NCBI GenBank assembly: GCA_964561995.1
Contig: CAZLQZ010000005.1
Coordinates: 1 to 64,000, forward strand
Direction of reading: 5' to 3'
Source: JABIAG01 sp964561995
GTDB taxonomy: Archaea > Nanobdellota > Nanobdellia > Woesearchaeales > JABIAG01
Length of the DNA stretch: 64,000 nucleotides
A program made the translations under genes and the position numbers. Positions within the stretch are counted from its first letter, which is position 1; each line of letters opens with the position of its first letter. The notes under the pieces are model-generated. The model was not told the origin of the DNA, searched no databases, and was given only the letters and a program-made list of their open reading frames with translations. Below, in pieces: positions 16,454 through 25,633 of the stretch.

Positions 16454-19104
16454 TTTCTCACCTTTTTATATATTTCTCCAGCAATCAATGTAAGTGATGA
16501 AACTAAAAATATAATCCCCCAATCTTTAATTGACAATATTGCTGTTTTAAAAATGTGAGTCAAAAAAGGAATACTAACAACTGCAACTTGTAATATAATT
16601 GAACTAATTATTGCTATAATAACAAATTTATTACTAAAAAAATTAATCTTAGTTATACTTGTTTTTTGTGAACGATTATTTAATACATTAAACATTTGAG
16701 AAAGCATAAGTGTACAAAAAGCCATGCTTGTTGCATATAAATAAGCTTCAGGAGCAGGACTCAGTCCCCATTTCCAACCCAGTGAATAAAGTGAAAAAAC
16801 AAAGATACCAATTGTTGAAGAAGCAATAACAAACCCCATTAATAAAATAAACTTAATTTCATATTCTGAAACAATTTTCTCTTTTGTATTTCTAGGGAGC
16901 CTTTCCATTATATTTTTTTCAGAAGGTTCCATACCTAAAGCTAAAGCAGGCAAACCATCTGTAACTAAATTAATCCAAAGAATTTGAATTGCTAATAAAG
17001 GTAATTTTAAACCTATTAACATAGCTGAAAAAATAGTTAAAACTTCACCAGCATTTGCACTCAACAAATAAGATACAAACTTCTTAATATTATCAAAAAT
17101 AGTTCTACCACCTTCGACAGCACCTACTATTGAAGTAAAATTATCATCAGTTAAAATCATATCAGAAGCTTCTTTTGCAACATCAGTACCAGTTATACCC
17201 ATAGAAATTCCGATATCTGCTTCCTTTAATGCAGGAGCATCATTAACACCATCACCAGTCATGGCAATTATATGACCCAGACTTTGAAATGCATCAACAA
17301 TTTTACTTTTATGTTTTGGATCTACCCTAGCATATATGCTAACACTTTCAACAACATCTTTAAGATCGATGTTTTCCAATTCTTTTCCAGTTAAAACATT
17401 TCCTTCCATTCCTAATTCACGAGCAATAGCAACTGCTGTTGTTTTGTGATCGCCAGTAATCATTACTACTTTTATTCCAGCTTTCTTACATCTTAAAATT
17501 GCGTCCTTAACTTCTTCTCTAGGAGGGTCAATCATACCTTGCAAACCTAAAAAGGTCATTTTATCTTCAACACTTGACGAATTAGATTTGCCTTTAAATT
17601 CTTTATATGCAAAACCTAGAATTCTTAATGCCTTAGAAGCAAACTCTTCATTATGATTTAGAATATGTTCTTTCATATCCTTTGTTAATCTTCTTACAGC
17701 ACCATTCATTAAAATTTTATCACATTTTTCAAGCAATATATCTGGTGCACCTTTAGAATAAGCAGTCTTTATCCCATCTACATTATGAATTGTAGTCATC
17801 ATTTTTCTTTCTGAAGAAAAAGGAATTTCATCAATTCTTGGGTAATGATTAAATAATTCAACTTGATTAATTCCAGCTTTCATACCAGAAACAATCAGAC
17901 ATCCTTCAGTTGGATCTCCAACAACTTCGTATTCTTCATTATTGTGAACAATTTTAGAATCATTGCATAATACTCCTGCAATCAAAAGTTTATGAATTTT
18001 TTTTGAATCTTTATTAAAATTTCCCTGAGGTTTATAACCAGCACCATCAACTAAAGTAATCTCATTATTTGCAAAAATTGCTTTTACAGTCATCTCATTA
18101 TGAGTTAGTGTTCCAGTTTTATCAGTACAAATAACACTACACGCACCTAATGTTTCAACTGAAGCAAGCTTTCTAACTAAAGCATTTTTCTGGACCATCT
18201 TTTTGACGCCTAATCCTAAAGATACAGTTACAACTGCAGGTAATCCTTCTGGAATTGCAGCAACTGCTAAAGCAACTGCAACAATGAACATTTCAAGAAC
18301 AGTATGTTCATCCATACCAGACCTAAGTATACCAGTTATAAAAACAACTACAGCAATAAAAAGAACAATAATACCCAACCATTTTGCTAGATCCCTTAAT
18401 TTAATTTGTAATGGGGTCATTCCTTCTTCGGAAGATTGAATCATTTTAGCAATTTTACCTACTTCTGAATCTCTACCAGTATGAGTTACAATTGCTTTAC
18501 ATCTTCCCTTTGTAACAATAGTAGTAGAATAAACCATATTTAATCTATCTCCCAATCCTAATTCCCCATTTATGGTTTTTTCATTTTTTGAAACAGGCAT
18601 AGATTCTCCAGTTAAAACTGATTCTTGAATTTCTAAATTAGATTGAGAAAATATTCTTGAATCTGCAGGAACTTTATCACCAGTTTCCAACAAGATTATA
18701 TCACCTGGAACAAGAAATTTAGTATCAATTTCTAACAAATTACCATGACGAATTACTTTTGCTTTTAAAGCAGACATTTTTCTTAAAGCATCTATTGCTT
18801 TTTCGGCTTTAAATTCTTGAAAAAATCCAAAAAGGGCATTTAATACTAAAATAATGCCAATAACAATCCCATCAGTATATTCATTTAACAATAATGAAAT
18901 AATCATGGCAACAATTAAAATCCAGATTAAAGGACTATTAAATTGATATATGAAAATTTTAAGAGGAGATATTTTTTTATCATCTACAATTTCATTATAA
19001 CCATATAATTTAACTCTATTTTCTGCTTCTTCATTAGTTATTCCTTGCTTCGAAGTTCTTAAATCTTTTAATACTTCTTCAGGAGTTTTATTATAGTAAT
19101 GCAT
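16450..19104 (-). CDS. P-type Ca2+-transporting ATPase (P2 type)
   Basis: An 884-aa cation pump. Actuator loop TGES (165-168), membrane motif PEGL (285-288), phosphorylated Asp328 in DKTGTLT, KGAPD nucleotide-site motif and the hinge TGDGVNDAPALKEAD are all present. So are the C-terminal membrane motifs NAGEVL and NLVTDGLPALALG typical of SERCA/PMR1-like calcium pumps. It should export Ca2+ from the cytoplasm at the cost of ATP. N- and C-terminal cation ATPase domains are complete. The TATA box is shared with the divergent gene (19128-19136), about 30 nt before this ATG. The downstream CaCA exchanger overlaps by 4 bp. Confidence 0.93.
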   Translation of the reverse strand: MHYYNKTPEEVLKDLRTSKQGITNEEAENRVKLYGYNEIVDDKKISPLKIFIYQFNSPLIWILIVAMIISLLLNEYTDGIVIGIILVLNALFGFFQEFKAEKAIDALRKMSALKAKVIRHGNLLEIDTKFLVPGDIILLETGDKVPADSRIFSQSNLEIQESVLTGESMPVSKNEKTINGELGLGDRLNMVYSTTIVTKGRCKAIVTHTGRDSEVGKIAKMIQSSEEGMTPLQIKLRDLAKWLGIIVLFIAVVVFITGILRSGMDEHTVLEMFIVAVALAVAAIPEGLPAVVTVSLGLGVKKMVQKNALVRKLASVETLGACSVICTDKTGTLTHNEMTVKAIFANNEITLVDGAGYKPQGNFNKDSKKIHKLLIAGVLCNDSKIVHNNEEYEVVGDPTEGCLIVSGMKAGINQVELFNHYPRIDEIPFSSERKMMTTIHNVDGIKTAYSKGAPDILLEKCDKILMNGAVRRLTKDMKEHILNHNEEFASKALRILGFAYKEFKGKSNSSSVEDKMTFLGLQGMIDPPREEVKDAILRCKKAGIKVVMITGDHKTTAVAIARELGMEGNVLTGKELENIDLKDVVESVSIYARVDPKHKSKIVDAFQSLGHIIAMTGDGVNDAPALKEADIGISMGITGTDVAKEASDMILTDDNFTSIVGAVEGGRTIFDNIKKFVSYLLSANAGEVLTIFSAMLIGLKLPLLAIQILWINLVTDGLPALALGMEPSEKNIMERLPRNTKEKIVSEYEIKFILLMGFVIASSTIGIFVFSLYSLGWKWGLSPAPEAYLYATSMAFCTLMLSQMFNVLNNRSQKTSITKINFFSNKFVIIAIISSIILQVAVVSIPFLTHIFKTAILSIKDWGIIFLVSSLTLIAGEIYKKVRK

Positions 19105-19127
19105 GACCTTTTTTCTTGGGGTTTTGG

Positions 19128-19136
19128 TATATAAAT
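19128..19136. promoter_or_regulatory. bidirectional TATA box
   Basis: TATATAAAT read rightwards, and ATTTATATA read leftwards, lies about 30 nt from the Ca2+-ATPase ATG (19104) and 36 nt from the ATG at 19168. An ATG at 19135 overlaps the box itself, so it cannot be the start used with this promoter. The two genes probably share one nearly symmetric promoter. Confidence 0.5.
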
Positions 19137-19167
19137 GTTTTTAATTGAATTCTTATTCTTTTTTTAT

Positions 19168-21093
19168 ATGAATTTAGATAGACTTATTGAAAAGTACGAA
19201 AAAGATTCATGGTTTAAGTTTAAAACAAAAATTAATCATTTCTCAAAAAAAGCTAAAAAAGTGGCAATTGCTGGAGCTTTTGTTTTTGGAGCATATACTA
19301 CTTTTAATGCAATAAATGAAATTAAAGACAGTCCAAGAATAGAAAAAAAAAGTCACAACCCATTATTACCTGTGGGATTATTTTTAACTTATGCTGCTTC
19401 TATGCTTGGAATTGATAAATTAAAAAAGAAAAAAGGCAACCCTATAGTTACTAATCCAAATTTATCATCAGGAGTTATTTGGGGTTGTTCTGGCCTATAC
19501 ATTGCAAATACAATTGATCAATATGCAGATATTAGTTTAATTAATTTAACAGGAATTAGCACTATGTATTCTTATGTTATTAGTGCTTTATCTAATCGGT
19601 ACTTATCAAGTCTTTCAGATTATAAATGGCCGCATTTAATTAACAGTATAAAAGCACACAAAACAATAAAAGAAGATAAGAATATTGAAGCATTAAGTTA
19701 TATTGTTGATAACAAAAGATTATTTACTAATTTAACTTATAAAATAGCAGTAGAAAGTGAAAAAGAAGATTGTTTAGAAGTTACAGACATATTAGAACAG
19801 ATTATGAATAAAAAACCTAACAGAATTTCTAGTTATTTTTTTGAAAACTGTTGGATTCCTTTAATTACATCATTACTTACAACAGTTCCTATAGAATCAT
19901 TAACCCAAAGAATGCTAATTACAAGATGGCATTATACTAACGGTAATTATGTTAAAGCAATGAAAATTTTAGAAAAAGAAAATTCTAAAAATATGCCCAT
20001 TACTCAAGCATTCTTTTTTAATTTAATTGTTAAAAAAGCTTATCAGGACCCTTTTAAAGTTGATTTAGAAGGAATAATGAAATTAAAAGAAGAATTTGGT
20101 TCATTAAAAAAAGAAGTCAGTAAAAAATGGGAAGAGATTTTAACACCCTTATTAAAAAAAAAAGAAACGGAAGAACTTTTTGGAAAAAGAATAAAAGTAT
20201 TTAATTTTTCAGAATTTATAAAAGAAACACTCGTAATCAAACAAGGAAATACTGAAGAATTAAATCACGAAATACTAATTGCAGAACAAATTGAAAACGC
20301 AATACAAGGACATGACACATATAGAATTGCTCAACCATTAACTTTAATTGAACAAGAAAAAGAATCAAACTTAATTAGTTTATTTTCAAAAGGTCGAGAT
20401 TTATTTAATAGTGATTGTTTAGAAATTCAAGAAGTTTCAAAATTTCTTAGATTGATACATAATAATGTTAAATCAGGATATGGAAAAAGAAATTATAGAT
20501 TAAATGTTGAAAAAAGAATTAAAAATTCTAAACATGATTTTTTACATAATATTTTAGATAAACCAGAATGGGACGAATTATGGCATAATGTTGGAAAAGA
20601 ATATGTCATCGATATGGACCCGCACGGAGGACAATGGGTTGTTTCAGAGTTTCCAAAAAGAATTTATAGACTTGACTTTGCAGATAAAGGTGAAATTCAA
20701 CCTTCATTTCAATTAACAAAACTAGCAATTGAAAGTAATCTTATGGGAATTGCTCCAAATTTTGTTGTAGAAGAATATTATGGAAATGAATACAGCTCTA
20801 AAAATTTAGAAGAATATTTTTCTGCATCAATAATTTCTGCATTAAGTTATTTTTGCATACCAACATTTAAAGGATTAGATGTAGAAAAACAATCAATAAT
20901 TTACTTAGTTAGTGCATATAATTCAACTGAGTATATGGAATCAAAAGAATTAAGTGGTTATGTTAGTCAGTGTTTAAGCACTTTTAAACAAACACCAGAA
21001 TCTAAAAATAAATTTGAAAAAATTAATAATAAAAGAAATAGAGTTAAATTAGCATTATTTATGAGTGATCCTTATGCATATTTAGATAAATGA
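19168..21093 (+). CDS. uncharacterised membrane protein with possible kinase-like C terminus
   Basis: 641 aa from the ATG at 19168. The upstream ATG at 19135 is rejected because it sits in the TATA box. Hydrophobic segments (about 30-50, 65-80 and 95-140) are followed by a long helical region rich in Lys/Glu, perhaps TPR-like (RWHYTNGNYVKAMKILEKEN). Near residue 490 the segment IDMDPHGGQWVVSEFPKRIY, followed by RLDFADKG, loosely resembles the catalytic loop and metal-binding Asp of aminoglycoside-phosphotransferase-like kinases (DxHxxNW...xDF). No other kinase motif was recognised, so this is weak. Its function is unknown. Confidence 0.55.
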   Translation: MNLDRLIEKYEKDSWFKFKTKINHFSKKAKKVAIAGAFVFGAYTTFNAINEIKDSPRIEKKSHNPLLPVGLFLTYAASMLGIDKLKKKKGNPIVTNPNLSSGVIWGCSGLYIANTIDQYADISLINLTGISTMYSYVISALSNRYLSSLSDYKWPHLINSIKAHKTIKEDKNIEALSYIVDNKRLFTNLTYKIAVESEKEDCLEVTDILEQIMNKKPNRISSYFFENCWIPLITSLLTTVPIESLTQRMLITRWHYTNGNYVKAMKILEKENSKNMPITQAFFFNLIVKKAYQDPFKVDLEGIMKLKEEFGSLKKEVSKKWEEILTPLLKKKETEELFGKRIKVFNFSEFIKETLVIKQGNTEELNHEILIAEQIENAIQGHDTYRIAQPLTLIEQEKESNLISLFSKGRDLFNSDCLEIQEVSKFLRLIHNNVKSGYGKRNYRLNVEKRIKNSKHDFLHNILDKPEWDELWHNVGKEYVIDMDPHGGQWVVSEFPKRIYRLDFADKGEIQPSFQLTKLAIESNLMGIAPNFVVEEYYGNEYSSKNLEEYFSASIISALSYFCIPTFKGLDVEKQSIIYLVSAYNSTEYMESKELSGYVSQCLSTFKQTPESKNKFEKINNKRNRVKLALFMSDPYAYLDK

Positions 21094-21138
21094 AAAATAA
21101 CAATCAAAAATAAACAAAATAATTTCAATTAAAAAAAT

Positions 21139-21465
21139 TCACTCATTTAAATAATTTCTAACTAAATCCATAGTGATTATATCAACTTTAAATGTTCCAT
21201 TTCCATAAAACTCCCTAGGAGCTAATTGTGCAGGACCAGTATATGCAGGTATTGGTTTTTCACTTTGAAAAAGATTTAAACATAATGGGTCAGGAATGCC
21301 TAATCTTTGATCAATCCACTGATCAGATCTAAAGTAAATATGCATTGCCTTTCCAAATAACTGTGCAATAACAGCATTAGTATCAGTTTTATACCTTTTT
21401 GCAAACAATCTCATTGCCAGCCCAAAACCATTTTTTTCCTGCATTAATTCTGAAATATCAACCAT
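21139..21465 (-). CDS. uncharacterised 108-aa protein
   Basis: Not recognised. A soluble small protein with an N-terminal helical part (SELMQEKNGFGLAMRLFAKR) and a Pro-rich middle (IPAYTGPAQLAPREFYG). There are no Cys pairs, signal peptide or membrane segment. It is convergent with the gene at 19168 and divergent from the gene at 21550, in an 84-bp intergenic region with promoters for both. Confidence 0.5.
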   Translation of the reverse strand: MVDISELMQEKNGFGLAMRLFAKRYKTDTNAVIAQLFGKAMHIYFRSDQWIDQRLGIPDPLCLNLFQSEKPIPAYTGPAQLAPREFYGNGTFKVDIITMDLVRNYLNE

Positions 21466-21520
21466 CGATCAAAATGCAAATGAATCCTTTTTAAAGTTAA
21501 TCCTTTAGTTCAAGAGAATC

Positions 21521-21530
21521 TTTATATAAA
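21521..21530 (+). promoter_or_regulatory. TATA box of the 21550 gene
   Basis: TTTATATAAA is centred 25 nt before the ATG at 21550, so the transcript is probably leaderless. A matching TTTATATA lies about 25 nt before proS as well (about 21939-21946). Confidence 0.5.
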
Positions 21531-21549
21531 AATAAAACTTATTACCTCT

Positions 21550-21912
21550 ATGAAATCCAAATATTCTACAGATGATTTGTATCACTTAATTGTTGAAACA
21601 ATTGGTGATTGGGACGAATGGGTTGGTGACACAAGAGCAAGAATTAATTTAATTACAAGCGCAATTCAAAAAGTTCAAGAAATATATCACCCTATACTTA
21701 GTGAAGTCTTTAGACGTAAAGTAGATTATACGGGTTCTTCAAAAAAATCATCTTCTAATTTATATTATCATATAGAGCATTTTAACACATTTTCTTTAGA
21801 TGAATTTATTGAATCATTAATGGATTCATTTCAAAATAAATTAGATGCAGAAAAACCACATGATAGACAATTATATGGAGAAGTAAATAGAATTAAGGCA
21901 AAGTATGAATAA
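21550..21912 (+). CDS. uncharacterised 120-aa protein
   Basis: Not recognised. A small acidic, probably all-helical soluble protein (DDLYHLIVETIGDWDEWVGD; later SLDEFIESLMDSFQNKL). It lacks Cys pairs and membrane segments. The spacing of the upstream TATA box supports the chosen ATG. It lies 55 bp before proS, which has its own TATA box, so co-transcription is not required. Confidence 0.5.
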   Translation: MKSKYSTDDLYHLIVETIGDWDEWVGDTRARINLITSAIQKVQEIYHPILSEVFRRKVDYTGSSKKSSSNLYYHIEHFNTFSLDEFIESLMDSFQNKLDAEKPHDRQLYGEVNRIKAKYE

Positions 21913-21967
21913 AAATAAAACCTTTTTCTTAGAAAACTTTTTATATACCCATAAATAATCAAACATT

Positions 21968-23404
21968 ATGGAAGAAGATAAAGGTATCACAGTAAAAAGA
22001 GATGAGAATATTGCTGAGTGGTACGGTCAAGTTTGTTTAAAAGCAGAATTAGCAGATTATGGTGTTGTAAAAGGCACAATGGTTATTCGTCCAAGAGGAT
22101 ATGCTATCTGGGAAGCAATAACAAAATATTTCAATAAAAACATAGTTGATAAAAATAATGTAGAAAATGCTTATTTTCCGTTATTTATTCCAGAATCATT
22201 CTTTCATAAAGAAGCAGAACACGCTCAAGGTTTTAGTCCTGAAGTTGCATGGATTGATAAAGAATTAACTAAAGATAGTGAAAGATTAGCTATTAGACCA
22301 ACTTCTGAAACAATAATGTATGATTCTTACTCCAAATGGATTAGAAGTTATAGAGATTTACCATTAAAAATAAATCAATGGTGCAATGTTGTTAGATGGG
22401 AAACTCAAGCAACTAAACTATTTTTAAGAAGTAGAGAATTTTTATGGCAAGAAGGACATTGTGTTTATGAAACAATTGAAGAATGTGATAAAGAAACTTT
22501 AATTTACATTAAAGATTATGAAAAATTGTGTAAAGATCTTTTAGCACTACCAGTAATAACTGGATATAAAACAGAAAAAGAAAAATTTGCAGGAGCATAT
22601 TACACTTTAACTATTGAAGCATTTATGCCAGACGGTAAGGCATTACAATGCGGAACATCTCACAATTTAGGACAAGGTTTTGCAAAAGCTTTTGGAATTG
22701 AATATTTAGGAAAAGATGAAAAAAAACATTTACCATGGCAAAATTCATGGGGCCTATCCACTAGACTTATTGGTGGAGTAGTAATGGCACATTCCGACGA
22801 TAAAGGATTAATTTTACCTCCTAGAGTTGCTAAAAATAAAGTAGTAATTGTACCAATCTTATTTGACCAAACAAAAGAAAAAGTATTAGCTAAATGTGAA
22901 GAAATTAAAAAACAACTATCAGAATATAATCCTATTTTAGATGACAGAGAAGAATTTAATCCAGGATACAAGTTTAATGAATGGGAATTAAAAGGAGTTC
23001 CATTAAGAATTGAAATTGGTCCAAAAGATTTAGAAAAAAATCAAGTTGTAATTGTTAGAAGAGACATCAAAGTAAAAGAATTTGTTAGCGAGAATGAAAT
23101 TAATAATAAAATTAATGAAATGCTTGATCAAATGCATGATGATATGTATAATAAAGCAAAAAAACAATTAGAAGACAATACTGTTGAAACTAATGATTTT
23201 GAAAAACTTAAAAAAGCAATTAAAGATAAAAAATTGGTAAAGACATCTTGGTGCGGCAAAACAGAATGTGAAGAATTGATTAAAGATGAAACTGGCGGAG
23301 CAAGTATAAGATGTATTCCATTAGACTCCAAAAAACCAGAAGGAAAATGCATACATTGTGATAAAGAAGCAACCAAAGTAGTTTATATTTCTAGAAGTTA
23401 TTAA
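21968..23404 (+). CDS. proS: prolyl-tRNA synthetase, archaeal/eukaryal type
   Basis: A 478-aa class II aminoacyl-tRNA synthetase that charges tRNA-Pro. Motif 1 region (GTMVIRPRGYAIWEAI), motif 2 (RPTSETIMYDSYSKWIRSY; RSREFLWQEGH) and motif 3 (GLSTRLIGGVVMAHSDDKG) are intact. The anticodon-binding domain follows. A C-terminal domain with Cys in WCGKTEC, IRC and CIHC and the terminal Tyr (RSY) marks the archaeal/eukaryal form without the bacterial editing insert. The length is normal for this class. A TATA box about 25 nt upstream supports the start. Confidence 0.96.
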   Translation: MEEDKGITVKRDENIAEWYGQVCLKAELADYGVVKGTMVIRPRGYAIWEAITKYFNKNIVDKNNVENAYFPLFIPESFFHKEAEHAQGFSPEVAWIDKELTKDSERLAIRPTSETIMYDSYSKWIRSYRDLPLKINQWCNVVRWETQATKLFLRSREFLWQEGHCVYETIEECDKETLIYIKDYEKLCKDLLALPVITGYKTEKEKFAGAYYTLTIEAFMPDGKALQCGTSHNLGQGFAKAFGIEYLGKDEKKHLPWQNSWGLSTRLIGGVVMAHSDDKGLILPPRVAKNKVVIVPILFDQTKEKVLAKCEEIKKQLSEYNPILDDREEFNPGYKFNEWELKGVPLRIEIGPKDLEKNQVVIVRRDIKVKEFVSENEINNKINEMLDQMHDDMYNKAKKQLEDNTVETNDFEKLKKAIKDKKLVKTSWCGKTECEELIKDETGGASIRCIPLDSKKPEGKCIHCDKEATKVVYISRSY

Positions 23405-23405
23405 A

Positions 23406-24395
23406 TTAACTTTTAATTTTTGTCATTAATTGTTGAAATAAAGAATCATCAAATAAAATTGCCTTTTTTATTTTCCCTTGAGTATTTAAATCATTTTTCA
23501 AATAAGTTTCAGCAAGTTTCCAAACGGGATCGAAATTTTCTTTACCTTCATAAAAAACTTGCATTTTACTTAAAAAACTATTATTTAAAACATCATAACC
23601 TTTTATAATTCTAAAAAATCCCAAAACATGAACTTTAATTTCATTATGTTGAATTATATAGTGAGAAATCAAAATCCTCATATCTGTTCTAATCTTGTAC
23701 AATATTGCTTCTATGTTTCTTAGATCCTCAATATATTCTTCTAAGTCAAGCAAAAAATCGGGTTTGACTTCAGCTTCTAATTGATTATCAATTCGTAATA
23801 AAGCATCTTCTAATTCATCATATAATTTTGAAAGCCTTACATCTAATTTTAAAATCTCTTTAGTCAAAGCGCCATTTTTCATTATTTTTTTGAAAAAACC
23901 AAGTTTAGGATGTTTATGATGTTGTCCAGAAAAATCCATTTTTGTTTCATGTTCTTCATTTACTTTTAATTTTTCAATTAGACTTTCAAAAGACTTTTTG
24001 AAACTTTTAATAGATTCCTCACTAAAATATAATGGATGATTAGAAACATACAACATTACTTTTTGAAGTAAAATATGAATACTTTGCAATTCACCAAATT
24101 CTTGATGCTCATCAAGTAAACAAATGTCACTTAACTCCTTAAAAACAATAGAATATTGTCCTATTAATTTTGAAAAATCAATTACCCATTCATTTGATAC
24201 CTTTTCAAGTTCTTGATTTAACTTCTCTTTATTATTAAAATGTTTATCAATAAGATTAGAAATAGTTTTATCATTATAAGATTTAACCTTCGAAACAAAC
24301 CTATTTAATATTACTTCATCTTTAACTAAAGACCTAGAACGTAGAAACATCTGATGCAAATTTTGTAAAAATTTCAAATTCTGTGCTTTATCCAT
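23406..24395 (-). CDS. uncharacterised helical protein
   Basis: 329 aa from the ATG at 24395. A TTTATATA box is centred 27 nt upstream of that ATG, which favours it over the in-frame TTG at 24413. Unrecognised and almost entirely helical, with coiled-coil-like Lys/Glu/Leu heptads (LNQELEKVSNEW; LDVRLSKLYDELEDALLRID; LLDLEEYIEDLRNIEAIL). A His-rich linker (GQHHKHPK) sits in the middle. No membrane segment or enzyme motif was seen. It is convergent with proS, one base between the stop codons. Confidence 0.5.
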   Translation of the reverse strand: MDKAQNLKFLQNLHQMFLRSRSLVKDEVILNRFVSKVKSYNDKTISNLIDKHFNNKEKLNQELEKVSNEWVIDFSKLIGQYSIVFKELSDICLLDEHQEFGELQSIHILLQKVMLYVSNHPLYFSEESIKSFKKSFESLIEKLKVNEEHETKMDFSGQHHKHPKLGFFKKIMKNGALTKEILKLDVRLSKLYDELEDALLRIDNQLEAEVKPDFLLDLEEYIEDLRNIEAILYKIRTDMRILISHYIIQHNEIKVHVLGFFRIIKGYDVLNNSFLSKMQVFYEGKENFDPVWKLAETYLKNDLNTQGKIKKAILFDDSLFQQLMTKIKS

Positions 24396-24480
24396 AATGA
24401 AATCAGTAACCAATTCATATATAAATTTATTGATATAGGCACATTAAATAAACTAAAAGAAATAAAAATAAAAAATTAAA

Positions 24481-24645
24481 TTATTTACTTGCAACAAATT
24501 GAGTAACTGAGTGTGTTGTTCCGTCAGCCGCTTTATGTGTTCCTCTAAACATTTTTCTAGTATTTCCTTTTACTTGGATGTCTTCAATTTCACCTTCAGC
24601 ATCAACTTTTGCTCTACATCTTACACAATATACATTTTTTTTCAT
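24481..24645 (-). CDS. small CxxC protein (DUF5679-like)
   Basis: A 54-aa protein starting MKKNVYCVRC with a single Cys pair (C7/C10), followed by VKGNTRKMFRGTHKAADGTT. The N-terminal CVxC and the central K-N/G-x-R-K segment recall small archaeal zinc proteins of the DUF5679 type, which normally have a second CxxC. Here that pair is absent, so zinc might be held by a dimer. AGGTGAT lies 3-9 bases before the ATG and acts as the ribosome-binding site. The gene is monocistronic, with a TATA-like TTTATAAA upstream. Confidence 0.6.
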   Translation of the reverse strand: MKKNVYCVRCRAKVDAEGEIEDIQVKGNTRKMFRGTHKAADGTTHSVTQFVASK

Positions 24646-24783
24646 GATATCACCAGGTATAAAAATAGCCTTTGTATTTATAAATCTTTAGTAAAATTAG
24701 TATAAAATAGGCATAAAAAAATAAAAAGAGATAAAACAAATAAAAATAAAAAATCTAGAAAAATAGAAAAATTTTATTTTTCA

Positions 24784-25461
24784 TCAATTAGAATTTGGAT
24801 TTTTTATAAGTTCAATACTGTCCACTTTAATAGGTGGCAAAAACACAGTTGTTGGAACCTTTTTTGGTAATTCTTCTTCACCCACCAATCTATCAAATTC
24901 AGCATTTTGATATGAAAAATATTCCAAATTAGTCATTGGCTGAGTAGTTTGTGAAGTTGATTCTGAATTATCATCTGAATCCTCAATAATTGGACCAAGA
25001 TTAGAGATAATTTCATCATACATATTTAATTGAGCCTGAGCATGTTGTAAATTAGGATTTATAGGCATAGCTTCAGCAGGTTGATTCAATTCATCATCAT
25101 TTATCCTTGAACTTTGTTCGGGTAAACCTGATCTTTCTTGAACACCTCTATGACCCAATTTATCACGTGAAAATAATAATGGAACCTTACCATCTGAATC
25201 ATATTTTGGTGAAGAACCAGATTGATTAATTTGATTTTCATTTTCAGTATCTTCAGCAGATATATTTTCTTTTTTTAATAATCTACCACCAGTATAATTC
25301 CATAATCCTTTTCCAAGTGTTCCTAATCCTCTTAATGGAGTTGCTGCTACATAAATTACTTTTTTAAATCTACTATCTTTAGTTTTTTGAATTGGTTGTG
25401 TTACACCATTACTTTCATTATCGTATGAAACATTGTCATCAGAAACTGCAACAGGTAAACT
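24784..25461 (-). CDS. uncharacterised protein, 5' end lost in assembly gap
   Basis: About 226 codons are visible and the start lies in the gap. The protein is Asn/Gln/Ser/Asp-rich and looks mostly disordered. A more ordered basic patch (FKKVIYVAATPLRGLGTLGK) could form an amphipathic or membrane-associated helix. No family was recognised. Beyond the gap, GGTATATAAAC (25592-25602, minus strand) is a likely TATA box, so the start codon is expected just inside the gap. Codons bridging the N run should not be trusted. Confidence 0.45.
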   Translation of the reverse strand, partial: SLPVAVSDDNVSYDNESNGVTQPIQKTKDSRFKKVIYVAATPLRGLGTLGKGLWNYTGGRLLKKENISAEDTENENQINQSGSSPKYDSDGKVPLLFSRDKLGHRGVQERSGLPEQSSRINDDELNQPAEAMPINPNLQHAQAQLNMYDEIISNLGPIIEDSDDNSESTSQTTQPMTNLEYFSYQNAEFDRLVGEEELPKKVPTTVFLPPIKVDSIELIKNPNSN

Positions 25462-25561
25462 NNNNNNNNNNNNNNNNNNNNNNNNNNNNNNNNNNNNNNN
25501 NNNNNNNNNNNNNNNNNNNNNNNNNNNNNNNNNNNNNNNNNNNNNNNNNNNNNNNNNNNNN
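25462..25561. other. assembly gap (100 N)
   Basis: Exactly 100 N, the conventional size for a scaffold gap of unknown length. It removes the 5' end of the gene at 24784. Reading frames across it are not meaningful. Confidence 0.99.
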
Positions 25562-25633
25562 TTTTTACCACTTAAAAGTAGGAAAGTAAGTTTATATACC
25601 ACTTATACTGATGAAATTTACAAGGGGTGTTAA

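Noticed and set aside
24511..24705. Plus-strand 64-codon frame rich in Phe, Ser and Cys
   Set aside because: It is antisense to the small CxxC protein at 24481-24645, which has a ribosome-binding site and a sensible sequence.
25392..25633. Frames bridging the N run at 25462-25561, including an apparent start at 25602 (minus strand)
   Set aside because: The number of N is arbitrary, so the frame is not defined across it, and the apparent start overlaps the TATA region of the divergent exchanger gene.
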